Numbered from the stretch's first letter, positions 7,736 through 15,944 are shown. The stretch: 24,676 bases of DNA from JBIKIW01 sp044361365 (GCA_044361365.1 JBIKIW010000023.1:1-24676); one strand, 5' to 3'. The notes: generated by a model from the sequence alone, not told the origin. Made by a program: numbers and translations.

Positions 7736-9097
7736 ATGTTCAACAAAAAATCTAACAAATCAATTCAAAAAAAGACCTTTTCTGCTCTTGCAATATCTTT
7801 ACTAACCTTAGGCTTAGGTTTCACAAGTATCTTAAATGTACAAACTAATGCTCAAAATATTGGGGTAAAGCCTTATAATGAGGCAGGTCAAGATCGCGGG
7901 GTATTTCGTTATGGAGTTAAGCCAGGTGACAAAATCAATGATATTGCGCTTGTGGTTAATGGTTCGGACTTTGATGGAAAAGCTTCCATTTTAGCTAAAG
8001 ACTCTATTGTAGACACTTCTGGATCAATTGCTTTTTTAGGTAACAACGAACAAAACAAGTCTGTTGGAAATTGGATTAAAATTTCTGAAGAAAAAGTTGA
8101 CGTACCAGCTCAAAAAGGTAGAAAAGTTCCTTTTACAATCAATATTCCTGGTGATACAAAATCTGGAGAATATTCCGCTGGAATAATAGTAACTCCTGTA
8201 AGTAGCGACAGCACCAAATCTGGCGTAGCAGTTAGCTCACGATCTGCAATTACCGTTTATATTACAGTTCAAGGAGATCTTAAAGTTGATAACAAAATTT
8301 CTGATTTTAGTGCAATAAACCCCAAACAGGATAACTTTGCAGTTGAAGTTGATAAACGAGGCTTTATCACTCAAGAAAACATGGTGATTAAATTTAAAGG
8401 AGAAAATTTAGGAAATATTTATACAAAATTAAATGCAAAACTTTCGGTTGAATTACCTGGAGGCGAGAAAAAAGATGTTCCTTTTAAAAGAAATTTTAAC
8501 TTAGGAAATACTGATAATTATTATTACATTAACACCAGTCTCCCATACAAAATTGGTACAACTAAAGTTAAAATGGATTACACTTCTGACCCATACAACT
8601 TTAAAGATGAGTTTAAATTTGATAAATCCACTAGTAGCGATGGAAGTAGTGAATATTCTTTCACACTAACCCAAGAAGATCTAAATTCTTTTAATTCAAT
8701 TCAATCTCAACTCGCTGATAAGATTAAAAAAGATTACGCAGTTAACTCTAATTCTGATACTAAAAAAGATGAATTTGTAGTGAAACCAGCTGAAGAGCCA
8801 AAAAAGGTAGAGACCAAAAAAGAAGATAATAATGATAACAAAATTGTTATTTTTATGGGATCAATAATTATAGTTTTGCTTTTAATCTTACTTGGTTATC
8901 TTGCACTTAATCGTAAAAAAGATAAAAAAGAAGAGGAAGTTAAACCTGTAGAAAAAAAGGTTGCTGATACAAAAGAAAAGAAAATTGAAGTAAAGAAAGA
9001 AAAGAAAACCGATAGTGATATGATTCAAGATGATTATAAACCTGCTTCAACTAAATCTACAGTGAAAAAAGTAATTAAGAAAAAAAGTAAAAAGTAA
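7736..9097 (+). CDS. DUF916 (WxL-interacting) membrane-anchored surface protein
   Basis: The product is 453 residues. A signal peptide (basic start, hydrophobic 16-34, cleavage near TNA39) is followed by the DUF916 domain: IGVKPYNEAGQDRGVFRYGV, then beta strands ending in VPFTINIPGDTKSGEYSAGI and an AITVYITVQG strand. A second beta region spans about 190-300. A Lys/Glu-rich linker leads to a transmembrane helix near 368-390 and a strongly Lys-rich cytoplasmic tail of about 60 residues. In Gram-positive bacteria DUF916 proteins bind peptidoglycan and hold WxL proteins at the surface. Here it directly follows a WxL-like gene, so the two probably form a surface complex. No good promoter was found, and the structured RNA lies upstream. 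Confidence 0.75.
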   Translation: MFNKKSNKSIQKKTFSALAISLLTLGLGFTSILNVQTNAQNIGVKPYNEAGQDRGVFRYGVKPGDKINDIALVVNGSDFDGKASILAKDSIVDTSGSIAFLGNNEQNKSVGNWIKISEEKVDVPAQKGRKVPFTINIPGDTKSGEYSAGIIVTPVSSDSTKSGVAVSSRSAITVYITVQGDLKVDNKISDFSAINPKQDNFAVEVDKRGFITQENMVIKFKGENLGNIYTKLNAKLSVELPGGEKKDVPFKRNFNLGNTDNYYYINTSLPYKIGTTKVKMDYTSDPYNFKDEFKFDKSTSSDGSSEYSFTLTQEDLNSFNSIQSQLADKIKKDYAVNSNSDTKKDEFVVKPAEEPKKVETKKEDNNDNKIVIFMGSIIIVLLLILLGYLALNRKKDKKEEEVKPVEKKVADTKEKKIEVKKEKKTDSDMIQDDYKPASTKSTVKKVIKKKSKK

Positions 9098-9122
9098 TTA
9101 AGAAAAATTACAATATACTTTG

Positions 9123-9145
9123 CCCTGCTTATTAGCAGGGTTTTT
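9123..9145 (+). terminator. Intrinsic terminator after the DUF916 gene
   Basis: CCCTGC (9123-9128), a TTATTA loop, GCAGGG (9135-9140) and five T (9141-9145). Confidence 0.9.
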
Positions 9146-9195
9146 ATTTAGTATTACCACTTTACTAATTCAGACTATTTTATTTAGCTTAAAAG

Positions 9196-10902
9196 GTGTC
9201 TGATTTATTCACCCAAGTCATAGAAAAACCTTTAGTTTCTGAACTTTTAGAAGGTGATAATTTTTTAAATAAAGAAAGCAAAGCAAAAGAATTAACCCCT
9301 CAAATTGATTGGATAGTTACTCAAAGAAAAATTCAATATTTAGATAGTTTAATACTTCTTAGAAATCATAAAAGTATTCAGGTTCGTCGTAAAACTGCTA
9401 CTGCCTTGGGCCTTTTGGGTGATTCTCAGTTGGTTCAAAACCTAAAAGAATGGCAAGTTCATGAATCTGATAGACAAACTTGGCTGATTTTGGAATCTAG
9501 TATAGATAGGATTTTACGCAGAAAAGATGGAGTGGTGGAAACTATTACCACAAGGATTTATTCAGTTGCAGAGGCTATAAATCAAATCAAACGACAAATT
9601 AGTGAAAAAACCTACACGATCGAAGGGGAGATCAGCGAGCCAAAATTAAACCGACAAATGTACTATTTTGGGTTAAAAGATTCTAGTGAAATTCGTTTAG
9701 ATTGCATGGCTTTTGTTGGGAGAATAGTAAAAATGGGATTTCCTTTAAACGAAGGTTTGACGGTAAGAATTGTAGGCAAATTTAAGCTTTCTAAAACATC
9801 TAGAATTTATGTAGATGTGGAGAATATTGAGCTAACTGGAGAAGGAGAATTGCTTAGAAATTTAAAAATGCTAGAGGAAAAACTTCAAAGAGAAGGCTTG
9901 TTCGATCAAACTAGAAAGCGACCGATTCCCAAAATCCCGGAGAATATTTTACTTTTAGCCAGCCCTAACAGTGCCGCCATTGATGATTTTGGAAAGGTTT
10001 TGAATCAAAGAATCGGAGGGAAAACAATTTATCTTTTACCCATCAAAACTCAGGGTGTGGGAGCTGAATATGAAATTTTAGAAAGTCTTCGAGCTACCAA
10101 CGATATAATTGATAAATACAAAATAAATACTGTAGTTATAACTCGTGGTGGTGGTAGTAAAGATGACTTATTCGTTTTTAATTCGGAGAAAATTGTTCGA
10201 GCAATTAATGCTTTAAAAGCTCCCACAATTGTGGCAATCGGTCATGAAAGGGATATTACCTTATCTGAATTGGTAGCTGATTTACGAGCTTCTACGCCAA
10301 GCCAAGCAGCAGAGCTTATATCTTTAAGCAGAGATGAAATTTTAAACCAAACTAACTATATAAACCAGCGTCTCTGGTCTTTTTTTGGAGAAAAGCAAAA
10401 AGCCTACAATTCTACAGCAAATCAGCTTTGGTTTTTAAGCAGTCGTCCTGTGTACTTAAAAATCCAGCAATCCAAAAATAGCATACAAAGTATTAATCAA
10501 TATCTAACTAATATTTTAACCGAAATTAAAACCCAAACTAGCTATATTATTAACAAGACTAAAAGCTTAATTCAGCAGAGAATTTGGGAAAATAAATTAA
10601 CTTTAAAAAATTTCAGTTCAACTTCTGCTTTGGTTCAAAATAATTTGGTAGCAACTCATCTATTTGCTAAAAACTTACAACAAAAAATCAGCTTAGAAAG
10701 TTTGGCAATTATGGAAAAATATAAAACGGATTTTAATTTGGTGGTTATTAAAATTGATTCCTATAATCCCCAAAAAATTTTGGAAAAAGGATATGCATTA
10801 ATTATTCAAAAGGGGAAAATTATCGATGTTTCAACCAAACTAGATCTTAAAAAAAGTTTCAAAATTAAGTTTTCTGATAAAGAAATTGAAGTGTTGGATT
10901 AG
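9196..10902 (+). CDS. xseA: Exodeoxyribonuclease VII large subunit with N-terminal HEAT-like extension
   Basis: The product is 568 residues with a GTG start at 9196. Residues 120-215 form the OB-fold DNA-binding domain (YTIEGEISEP, then YYFGLKD). Residues 245-375 carry the catalytic signature TRGGGSKDDLFVFN (316-329), GHERDITLSELVADLRASTPSQAAE (349-373), and a long coiled-coil C-terminal part follows. ExoVII digests single-stranded DNA to acid-insoluble oligonucleotides and takes part in mismatch and crosslink repair. Residues 35-110 are extra relative to standard XseA. They look like one or two HEAT repeats (HKSIQVRRKTATALGLLGD, then HESDRQTWLILESSIDRIL) and may serve protein contacts. The small subunit gene xseB is not in the window. 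Confidence 0.9.
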   Translation: MSDLFTQVIEKPLVSELLEGDNFLNKESKAKELTPQIDWIVTQRKIQYLDSLILLRNHKSIQVRRKTATALGLLGDSQLVQNLKEWQVHESDRQTWLILESSIDRILRRKDGVVETITTRIYSVAEAINQIKRQISEKTYTIEGEISEPKLNRQMYYFGLKDSSEIRLDCMAFVGRIVKMGFPLNEGLTVRIVGKFKLSKTSRIYVDVENIELTGEGELLRNLKMLEEKLQREGLFDQTRKRPIPKIPENILLLASPNSAAIDDFGKVLNQRIGGKTIYLLPIKTQGVGAEYEILESLRATNDIIDKYKINTVVITRGGGSKDDLFVFNSEKIVRAINALKAPTIVAIGHERDITLSELVADLRASTPSQAAELISLSRDEILNQTNYINQRLWSFFGEKQKAYNSTANQLWFLSSRPVYLKIQQSKNSIQSINQYLTNILTEIKTQTSYIINKTKSLIQQRIWENKLTLKNFSSTSALVQNNLVATHLFAKNLQQKISLESLAIMEKYKTDFNLVVIKIDSYNPQKILEKGYALIIQKGKIIDVSTKLDLKKSFKIKFSDKEIEVLD

Positions 10903-10904
10903 CT

Positions 10905-11618
10905 TTAATCATAGACTTTTTTGTTTGATTTCAAAATTAGAGTGTAAATTAAAAACACCAAATGAAAAGCAATTAAAATCATTAAGCTAAATGGTAATAA
11001 AAAGTTCGGCGAATCCTGAAAATTTTGCCCAAAGAAGTTTAAAAAATTAAGACTTTCAGGTTTTTTTACCAAGTATCCATAATTTGAACCTAATGCCAAA
11101 TTCACTGGGTACATTATAAGAATATAAACTAACAAAAATCCAAAGGCGACCCAAAGGTCTTTATATTTTAATCTAAATTCGGTATCAAAAATAATCATAG
11201 CCACCCCTAAAAGCATTGGAGCGTGTGAAGCCCAGAAAAAAATATAACCAACATCGGGAAAATCTAAACTAATATCAGGATACAAAATCGAACCCAAGCC
11301 CCCACTAAATCCCCAAAAATATGCTAAGTCAAAAAATAATTTAGACTTTTCAAAAACTAAACCCAGAATCAACCAAATTAAAATAAAATTGGTTAAATGT
11401 AAGGGTAATTGTCCTTGCAAATTCCACCCTCCAACCACAAATAAATTATAGAACTGGTAAATCGGAAAGAAAGAAAAAAGGATTGCTGCCAAAATTCTAC
11501 GAACTAAGACTCTGTTCTTTTTAGACCATCTTTGAGATTTGAAACCTAAAAATAACAAACTAAAGCTAAACAACAATCCAAGCCAATGGCTTAAACCAAA
11601 ATGAGTAAATTGGGACAT
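10905..11618 (-). CDS. YwaF/TMEM164-like integral membrane protein
   Basis: The product is 237 residues with about six or seven membrane segments. An N-terminal FGLSHWLGL, the central motif LPLHLTN (71-77), then FWGFSGGLGSILYPD and FFWASHAPMLLG (about 127-138) are the landmarks of the YwaF family (TIGR02206), related to TMEM164. The animal member has been described as an acyltransferase in ether-lipid remodelling; the bacterial members have no settled role. The residue after LPLHL is Thr here, where I recall Cys in many relatives, so activity should not be assumed. It is tail to tail with xseA, with a 2-bp gap. Confidence 0.7.
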   Translation of the reverse strand: MSQFTHFGLSHWLGLLFSFSLLFLGFKSQRWSKKNRVLVRRILAAILFSFFPIYQFYNLFVVGGWNLQGQLPLHLTNFILIWLILGLVFEKSKLFFDLAYFWGFSGGLGSILYPDISLDFPDVGYIFFWASHAPMLLGVAMIIFDTEFRLKYKDLWVAFGFLLVYILIMYPVNLALGSNYGYLVKKPESLNFLNFFGQNFQDSPNFLLPFSLMILIAFHLVFLIYTLILKSNKKVYD

Positions 11619-11736
11619 TAAATTTTTAATTAAAAAGCGTCTAAAACTGCAGTATTTAAAAATAGCTGTTAGTTTGGTAATTTACTAATTATGCTCTCAA
11701 GTTAATTTTGTAAAGTAGTAAATTTTTGAATAACTC

Positions 11737-11767
11737 TTGACAATTTCTATCAAAATAGATCCAAATT
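11737..11767 (+). promoter_or_regulatory. Promoter candidate for the atpK-rpmH-rnpA operon
   Basis: A perfect -35 TTGACA (11737-11742) lies 48 bp upstream of the ATG at 11790. The -10 is not clear; CAAATT (11762-11767) at 19-bp spacing is the nearest fit. Confidence 0.4.
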
Positions 11768-11789
11768 AGTTTGTAACATTTAAATTATT

Positions 11790-12269
11790 ATGGATGCCGC
11801 ATCATTAGCTCTATTTGGAGTCGCTATCAGTTCAGGTCTTGCAAGCATTGGTTCTTCTTTAGGATCAGGAGCAGCCGCAAGTTCAGCCACAGGTCTATTA
11901 GCCAAAGAGCCAGAAAAATTTCCACAAGCTTTGGTTTTAACAGCTTTACCATCTTCCCAAGCCTTATATGGTCTTTTGTATGGAATTATCATTCTTTTGC
12001 AAACAGGACTTTTGAACGGAAAATTAAAAGCTGGGGTAACTGAAGAAATCGGAATGCAATTTCTAGCTTCTGCTCTTCCAGTTGGAATTGCTTGTTTGAT
12101 CTCAGGTTGGTTTCAGGGAATGGTAGCTGGAGCTGGTATGAGAATTATCGCTGAAAAGCCTCAAAATCTTAACCAAGCCATCGTATTAGCAGCTTTATTA
12201 GAAAGTTTTGCTATTTTCGGTTTGATTATTTCTATCCTAATCGCCTTTGTTGGTATTAAAATAAGTTAA
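11790..12269 (+). CDS. ntpK: V-type ATP synthase subunit K (membrane rotor ring)
   Basis: The product is 159 residues made of two fused helical hairpins, the doubled form typical of V/A-type K subunits. The two halves show similar GxGxAAS/GAGMRIIAEKP...LNQAIVL patterns. Residue E138 in LLESFAIFGL is the single ion-carrying carboxylate, while the first half has Q57 at the matching site. L53, S56, Q57, Q109 and E138 line up with the sodium-binding residues of Enterococcus hirae NtpK (L61, T64, Q65, Q110, E139), so Na+ coupling is plausible. No other ATPase subunit is in the window; they must be elsewhere or absent. The gap to rpmH is 5 nt, so the two are cotranscribed. Confidence 0.85.
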   Translation: MDAASLALFGVAISSGLASIGSSLGSGAAASSATGLLAKEPEKFPQALVLTALPSSQALYGLLYGIIILLQTGLLNGKLKAGVTEEIGMQFLASALPVGIACLISGWFQGMVAGAGMRIIAEKPQNLNQAIVLAALLESFAIFGLIISILIAFVGIKIS

Positions 12270-12274
12270 TTACT

Positions 12275-12424
12275 ATGATAGCAACATATCAAGGCAGTAA
12301 GAAAAAAGCTAGAGCTAAGGGTTTTAGAAGAAGAAATAGAACTAAATTAGGAAGAGATATCTTAAGAAGAAGAAGAGCTAAAGGTAGATGGAATCTTACT
12401 CCTAAATTAACTCGGTTTAAGTAG
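12275..12424 (+). CDS. rpmH: 50S ribosomal protein L34
   Basis: The product is 49 residues and extremely basic. TYQGSKKKARAKGFRRR, the central RTKLGRDIL and RRRRAKGRWNLTP match the invariant L34 pattern (TYQPSxRKRxRxHGFRxR...GRxVLxxRRxKGRxxLT). It binds 23S rRNA in the large subunit. It lies 5 nt after the ATPase K gene and 27 nt before rnpA, the conserved rpmH-rnpA order. A tryptophan in the last motif and a four-residue tail after LTPK are small divergences. Confidence 0.95.
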   Translation: MIATYQGSKKKARAKGFRRRNRTKLGRDILRRRRAKGRWNLTPKLTRFK

Positions 12425-12451
12425 TTTCAAAATTATCAATCAATAAGTAAA

Positions 12452-12850
12452 GTGGCTCTTTCTAGAAAACTTAGACTTATTAAAGATTTGGAAATTCAAA
12501 AGATTTTAAAATTTGGAAAAAAACATGACTCTAACAATTTTAGAATTAGAGCTATTTCCAATCCAAATATTTCTGCTAAATTTTTAGCTATAGTCCCAAA
12601 GAAAATTCAAAAAAAAGCCACCAATCGAAACATTATTAGAAGAAAAATCTTAGCCTTTATAGAAAAAAAAGAAAATTTTGCAAGCTATATAACAAAAACA
12701 AATTCAAATTTAATAGTAATTGTTAAAAATAAAGACCTACTTAAAATGCCTTATCTAGAACTTAAAATATCATTAGAAAGGGATTTAAACGATTTTTACA
12801 AAAAAACACTTCACAAAAACGAAAAAACTGTTTCTAATAAAATTACCTAA
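12452..12850 (+). CDS. rnpA: Ribonuclease P protein component
   Basis: The product is 132 residues with a GTG start at 12452. The RNR signature is present as KKIQKKATNRNIIRRKI (about 50-67), preceded by FLAIVPKK, and the N-terminus SRKLRLIKDLEIQKIL matches the RnpA leader helix. The protein helps the RNase P RNA cut the 5' leader from tRNA precursors. It follows rpmH as in most bacteria. It is divergent at the N-terminal Phe-rich region and has a short extra C-terminal tail. The stop codon is only 6 nt before tRNA-Phe. Confidence 0.9.
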   Translation: MALSRKLRLIKDLEIQKILKFGKKHDSNNFRIRAISNPNISAKFLAIVPKKIQKKATNRNIIRRKILAFIEKKENFASYITKTNSNLIVIVKNKDLLKMPYLELKISLERDLNDFYKKTLHKNEKTVSNKIT

Positions 12851-12856
12851 TTTTTT

Positions 12857-12931
12857 GGCGTGGTAGCTCAGTGGTAGAGCAGTGGCCTGAAGAGCCTCGT
12901 GTCGTCAGTCCGATTCTGACCCTCGCCACCA
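12857..12931 (+). tRNA. tRNA-Phe (anticodon GAA)
   Basis: The acceptor stem is 12857-12863 with 12921-12927 and has one U-U mismatch. The D-stem is GCTC/GAGC, the anticodon loop CTGAAGA has GAA at 12889-12891, and the T-stem GTCAG/CTGAC is perfect. The discriminator is A and CCA is encoded (12929-12931). Oddities are a second U-U mismatch in the anticodon stem (12883/12897) and a T-loop of TCCGATT, giving C instead of the near-universal U at position 55. It lies directly after rnpA. Confidence 0.85.
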
Positions 12932-13064
12932 ACAAATTTGATTTCAGTTAAAAACAAAAATTCTAATTGCACTTACAAATCAAGCTAGAATCTAATAAAA
13001 ACAAAAATTTGATATTTTAGATATTCGAGACTCAAAAGAACCCTAATACAATAATTATACACAT

Positions 13065-15041
13065 ATGGTTACACAAACTAATGGCGGAAGGAGTAATTCT
13101 TCCAGACCAAGAAATGGCGGTCGCAGACTACCATCAGCAAATGCTTTAAACAAAACTAACGCTAGAGCCTCAGATAGAGCTCAATTCGCAGTTAGGCGAA
13201 ATATTGATCGAGAAAATGGAGGTGCTCCAAAAACTGGTCAAATGAGTCACGGACAAAAAATTCGTCAACAAATCAGCCAAATGGCAGGAGGTAATCTTGC
13301 TAACACTTCTCTAAATTCTTCTCTTTTTGAAGGTCCTAGAATAAAAACTGAAGCTTCTTCTGTATATCCAGATGGTCCAGTTGTTAGAATAATCCCACTT
13401 GGAGGCACAAGCGAAGTTGGTATGAACATGACGGTTTTGGAATGTGGCGATGACATCGTTATCATCGATACCGGATTAGGTTTTGGAGGGGGAGAAAAGT
13501 TTCCTGGAGTTGATTATATTATTCCTGATACTGAGTACTTGGAGATGAATCGCCACAAAATCCGTGGTTTGATCTATACCCATGGTCACCTTGATCACAT
13601 TGGAGCTGCTCCATATATTTTACCAAAACTAGGTTCAATTCCAATTTTCGGAATGCCTTTGACCTTGGCCTTGCTTCGTAACAGACTGCAAGAATTTGAG
13701 TTGGATGTAAAGTTTTTAGCTAAAATCATTGACCTTGAAAAACCTCTAAAATTAGGAGCTTTCACTTTTGATTTCTTTAGATTAAATCACTCAATTCCTG
13801 ATGTAGTTGGACTTGGTATTGATACTCCTATGGGTAGAATAGTTTATTGTACCGACTGGAAATTTGATAACACACCTTTTGACGGTCAACTTTCTGATTA
13901 TGCTAAATTATCCAAACTTGGAGAAGCTGGAGTAAGGCTTTTGATTACCGATTCGCTTGGAGTTTTAAAGCCCGGTTATTCTATTTCAGAAAGAGATATC
14001 TCTAAAACCGTTCAAAAGATTTTTGATAATGCCATTGGTCGTATTATTTTTACTACTTTTTCAACTTCCGTAGCTCGTCTTCAGCATGTTGTGGATGCTT
14101 GTGAAAAACACGGACGAAAATTAGCGGTAACTGGCAGATCAATGGTAAATAACTTCCGAACTGCTTTTGAGCTTGGATATATTCGAGTACCAAATGATTT
14201 GATTGTTGATTTTCAGGATGTACATAAATTTGAAGATAATAAAATCTGTGTACTTTCAACCGGTTCTCAAGGTGAAGATGCTGCTGTTTTATCAAGGCTT
14301 GCTCGTGACGAACACCCAAATCTAAAACTTCAAGGCGGAGACACTGTTATTTTTTCTAGCAGCCAAATCCCTGGAAACGAAGAATCAGTACAAGATTTGG
14401 TATCTAAACTTAGCCGAAAAGGAGTAGATGTTTTCTTACCAAAAGAATTTAATTTACATGTTTCTGGACACGCTTGCCACGAAGATTTGAAGATGATCAT
14501 GGCTCTAACCAGACCAGACTACCTTCAACCAATTCACGGAGATCACTACATGATCAAAAGCCTTGGAAAACTTGGAGCTTCCATGGGAATTCCAGCTGAA
14601 CATAATTTGATTGGAGAAAATGGACGAATTGTGGAGCTACGAACTCAAAGTGTGGTTGTTACTGATGATGTTGTTACCGAAAATTACTTGCTAGTTGATG
14701 GCATGAGCGTTGGAACAGTCTCAGAATTGGTTTTGAAAGAAAGAAGACAAATGGCAACTCAAGGAAGTATTATTTTGGTATTGCTACTTAACAAGAAAAA
14801 AGAGCTTTTAGCTGGTCCTGAAATTATCAGTAGAGGTTTTGTGTATATGAAGAGTAGCAACGAATTGTTTGATAAATTAAAACTTAAAGTTCGAGAGGAA
14901 TACAGCATGATGGATCTTGATCGCAACGCTCCAGGATTCTTCTCTGAGCTACGAAATCAACTTCGAAAGGTAGTTAGTAACTATGTTTATAGCATCACTG
15001 AAAAAGATCCGATGATCATTCCGGTCGTTGTACAGATGTAG
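13065..15041 (+). CDS. rnj: Ribonuclease J (metallo-beta-lactamase / beta-CASP RNase)
   Basis: The product is 658 residues. VRIIPLGGTSEVGMNM starts the core at about 107. The metal-binding HGHLDH is at 173-178, the second-half histidines are in FFRLNHSIPD, and a YCTDWKFD aspartate strand follows. The beta-CASP region contains VTGRSM and ends with HVSGHACHEDL and PIHGDH. RNase J is a 5'-to-3' exo- and endonuclease for mRNA turnover and rRNA processing in bacteria without RNase E. The first 100 residues are an Asn/Arg/Gly/Ser-rich disordered extension, probably for RNA binding. The conserved C-terminal domain after about 550 is present. A terminator overlaps the stop codon. Confidence 0.95.
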   Translation: MVTQTNGGRSNSSRPRNGGRRLPSANALNKTNARASDRAQFAVRRNIDRENGGAPKTGQMSHGQKIRQQISQMAGGNLANTSLNSSLFEGPRIKTEASSVYPDGPVVRIIPLGGTSEVGMNMTVLECGDDIVIIDTGLGFGGGEKFPGVDYIIPDTEYLEMNRHKIRGLIYTHGHLDHIGAAPYILPKLGSIPIFGMPLTLALLRNRLQEFELDVKFLAKIIDLEKPLKLGAFTFDFFRLNHSIPDVVGLGIDTPMGRIVYCTDWKFDNTPFDGQLSDYAKLSKLGEAGVRLLITDSLGVLKPGYSISERDISKTVQKIFDNAIGRIIFTTFSTSVARLQHVVDACEKHGRKLAVTGRSMVNNFRTAFELGYIRVPNDLIVDFQDVHKFEDNKICVLSTGSQGEDAAVLSRLARDEHPNLKLQGGDTVIFSSSQIPGNEESVQDLVSKLSRKGVDVFLPKEFNLHVSGHACHEDLKMIMALTRPDYLQPIHGDHYMIKSLGKLGASMGIPAEHNLIGENGRIVELRTQSVVVTDDVVTENYLLVDGMSVGTVSELVLKERRQMATQGSIILVLLLNKKKELLAGPEIISRGFVYMKSSNELFDKLKLKVREEYSMMDLDRNAPGFFSELRNQLRKVVSNYVYSITEKDPMIIPVVVQM

Positions 15042-15060
15042 GGAAATCGCTCTACTTTTT
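15038..15060 (+). terminator. Intrinsic terminator of rnj
   Basis: GTAGGG (15038-15043) and CTCTAC (15050-15055) pair over an AAATCG loop with one G:U, followed by five T (15056-15060). The stem includes the rnj stop codon. Confidence 0.65.
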
Positions 15061-15077
15061 ATTAGAATTAAGTAATA

Positions 15078-15689
15078 ATGGCTACGGTTATTGATATAGA
15101 TTCTTTTAAAGAAAAAATAGAAGGATACAACCCAGCAAATGCTAGTGAGTTTCATGAAATCTCTTCAAAAATGGCTGACCAAGCTTATAGATTAGCAGTT
15201 AAGTCAAAAAAGTATAAAAATGTGATTTTTCTTTGTGGTGGATCTGCAACTGGAAAAACTGAATTTATCAAAAGTTACTTAAATGAGTATGACGATGAGA
15301 CTTTAATATTTGATTCAACTCTATCAGGTTTAGATGGGCTGAAATCAAAGCTTAGTAAAGTCAAAAATAAATACAAAGTAACGGTAATTTTTATTCAACC
15401 AGACAACTTGCTCATATCTTTTTTGGTCTTCAATAACAGAGAAAGAAAATTTCACCACAAGCACTTTGTCAGAACTCACAGTGGCTCTAGAGCAATGTTT
15501 TTGTATGTTTTAGAAAATTATGATATGATCGATTGTAGGTATTTCTTTAGCACTTTTGACGATGAACCTAAAATGATTTTCAAAGAAACTAAAGCAAATA
15601 GAGCAGCAATTATAAATCTTATCAGAAAAGAACAAATTCCTGAATTAGTAATCGAAGCTTTAATCTCACCTTATATTAAAAAAAGATAA
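15078..15689 (+). CDS. Zeta-toxin-like P-loop kinase
   Basis: The product is 203 residues. A Walker A motif GGSATGKTEF (54-63) follows a hydrophobic strand (VIFLC). FDSTLSGLDGLKSKL (78-92) matches the D-x-T-L helix of zeta/PezT proteins, VTVIFIQPD is the next strand, and a basic RERKFHHKH stretch is in the lid region. Zeta toxins phosphorylate UDP-N-acetylglucosamine and block wall synthesis. Relatives of this fold also phosphorylate other small molecules, so toxicity is an inference. The epsilon antitoxin, usually upstream, is absent; a 74-residue gene follows after 3 nt. It begins 36 bp after rnj, just past that gene's terminator. Confidence 0.55.
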   Translation: MATVIDIDSFKEKIEGYNPANASEFHEISSKMADQAYRLAVKSKKYKNVIFLCGGSATGKTEFIKSYLNEYDDETLIFDSTLSGLDGLKSKLSKVKNKYKVTVIFIQPDNLLISFLVFNNRERKFHHKHFVRTHSGSRAMFLYVLENYDMIDCRYFFSTFDDEPKMIFKETKANRAAIINLIRKEQIPELVIEALISPYIKKR

Positions 15690-15692
15690 AAT

Positions 15693-15917
15693 ATGAAACT
15701 AGTAAAATTACAAATCGATAACAATAATCCAGCAATTATAGCCTACCAAGAGGCTTTTAAGAGAGGTTATGCAAATTTATCTGAAGAACAGAAAGCCCAT
15801 TTTGATAAACATGCCAAAGAGGGTGATGTTCAAAGTGAAGAGCTTAGGAAGCTTTTGAAAAAGAAAAAATTCGGTTCTGGGATTAAGAAAAATTCGGCTA
15901 AGATTTTTAAGGAATAG
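15693..15917 (+). CDS. Small basic protein paired with the zeta-like kinase
   Basis: The product is 74 residues, and I do not recognise the family. The first half, LVKLQIDNNNPAIIAYQEAFKRGYANLS, reads like a short strand-helix unit. The middle is a charged helix and the last 20 residues are Lys-rich (KKKKFGSGIKKN). The gene starts 3 nt after the kinase stop, so the two are translated from one mRNA and probably act together. An antitoxin or partner role is a guess from position only. A terminator follows at 15945-15964. Confidence 0.5.
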   Translation: MKLVKLQIDNNNPAIIAYQEAFKRGYANLSEEQKAHFDKHAKEGDVQSEELRKLLKKKKFGSGIKKNSAKIFKE

Positions 15918-15944
15918 TTTGTAGTTTCAGGTAGCTATTTTAAT

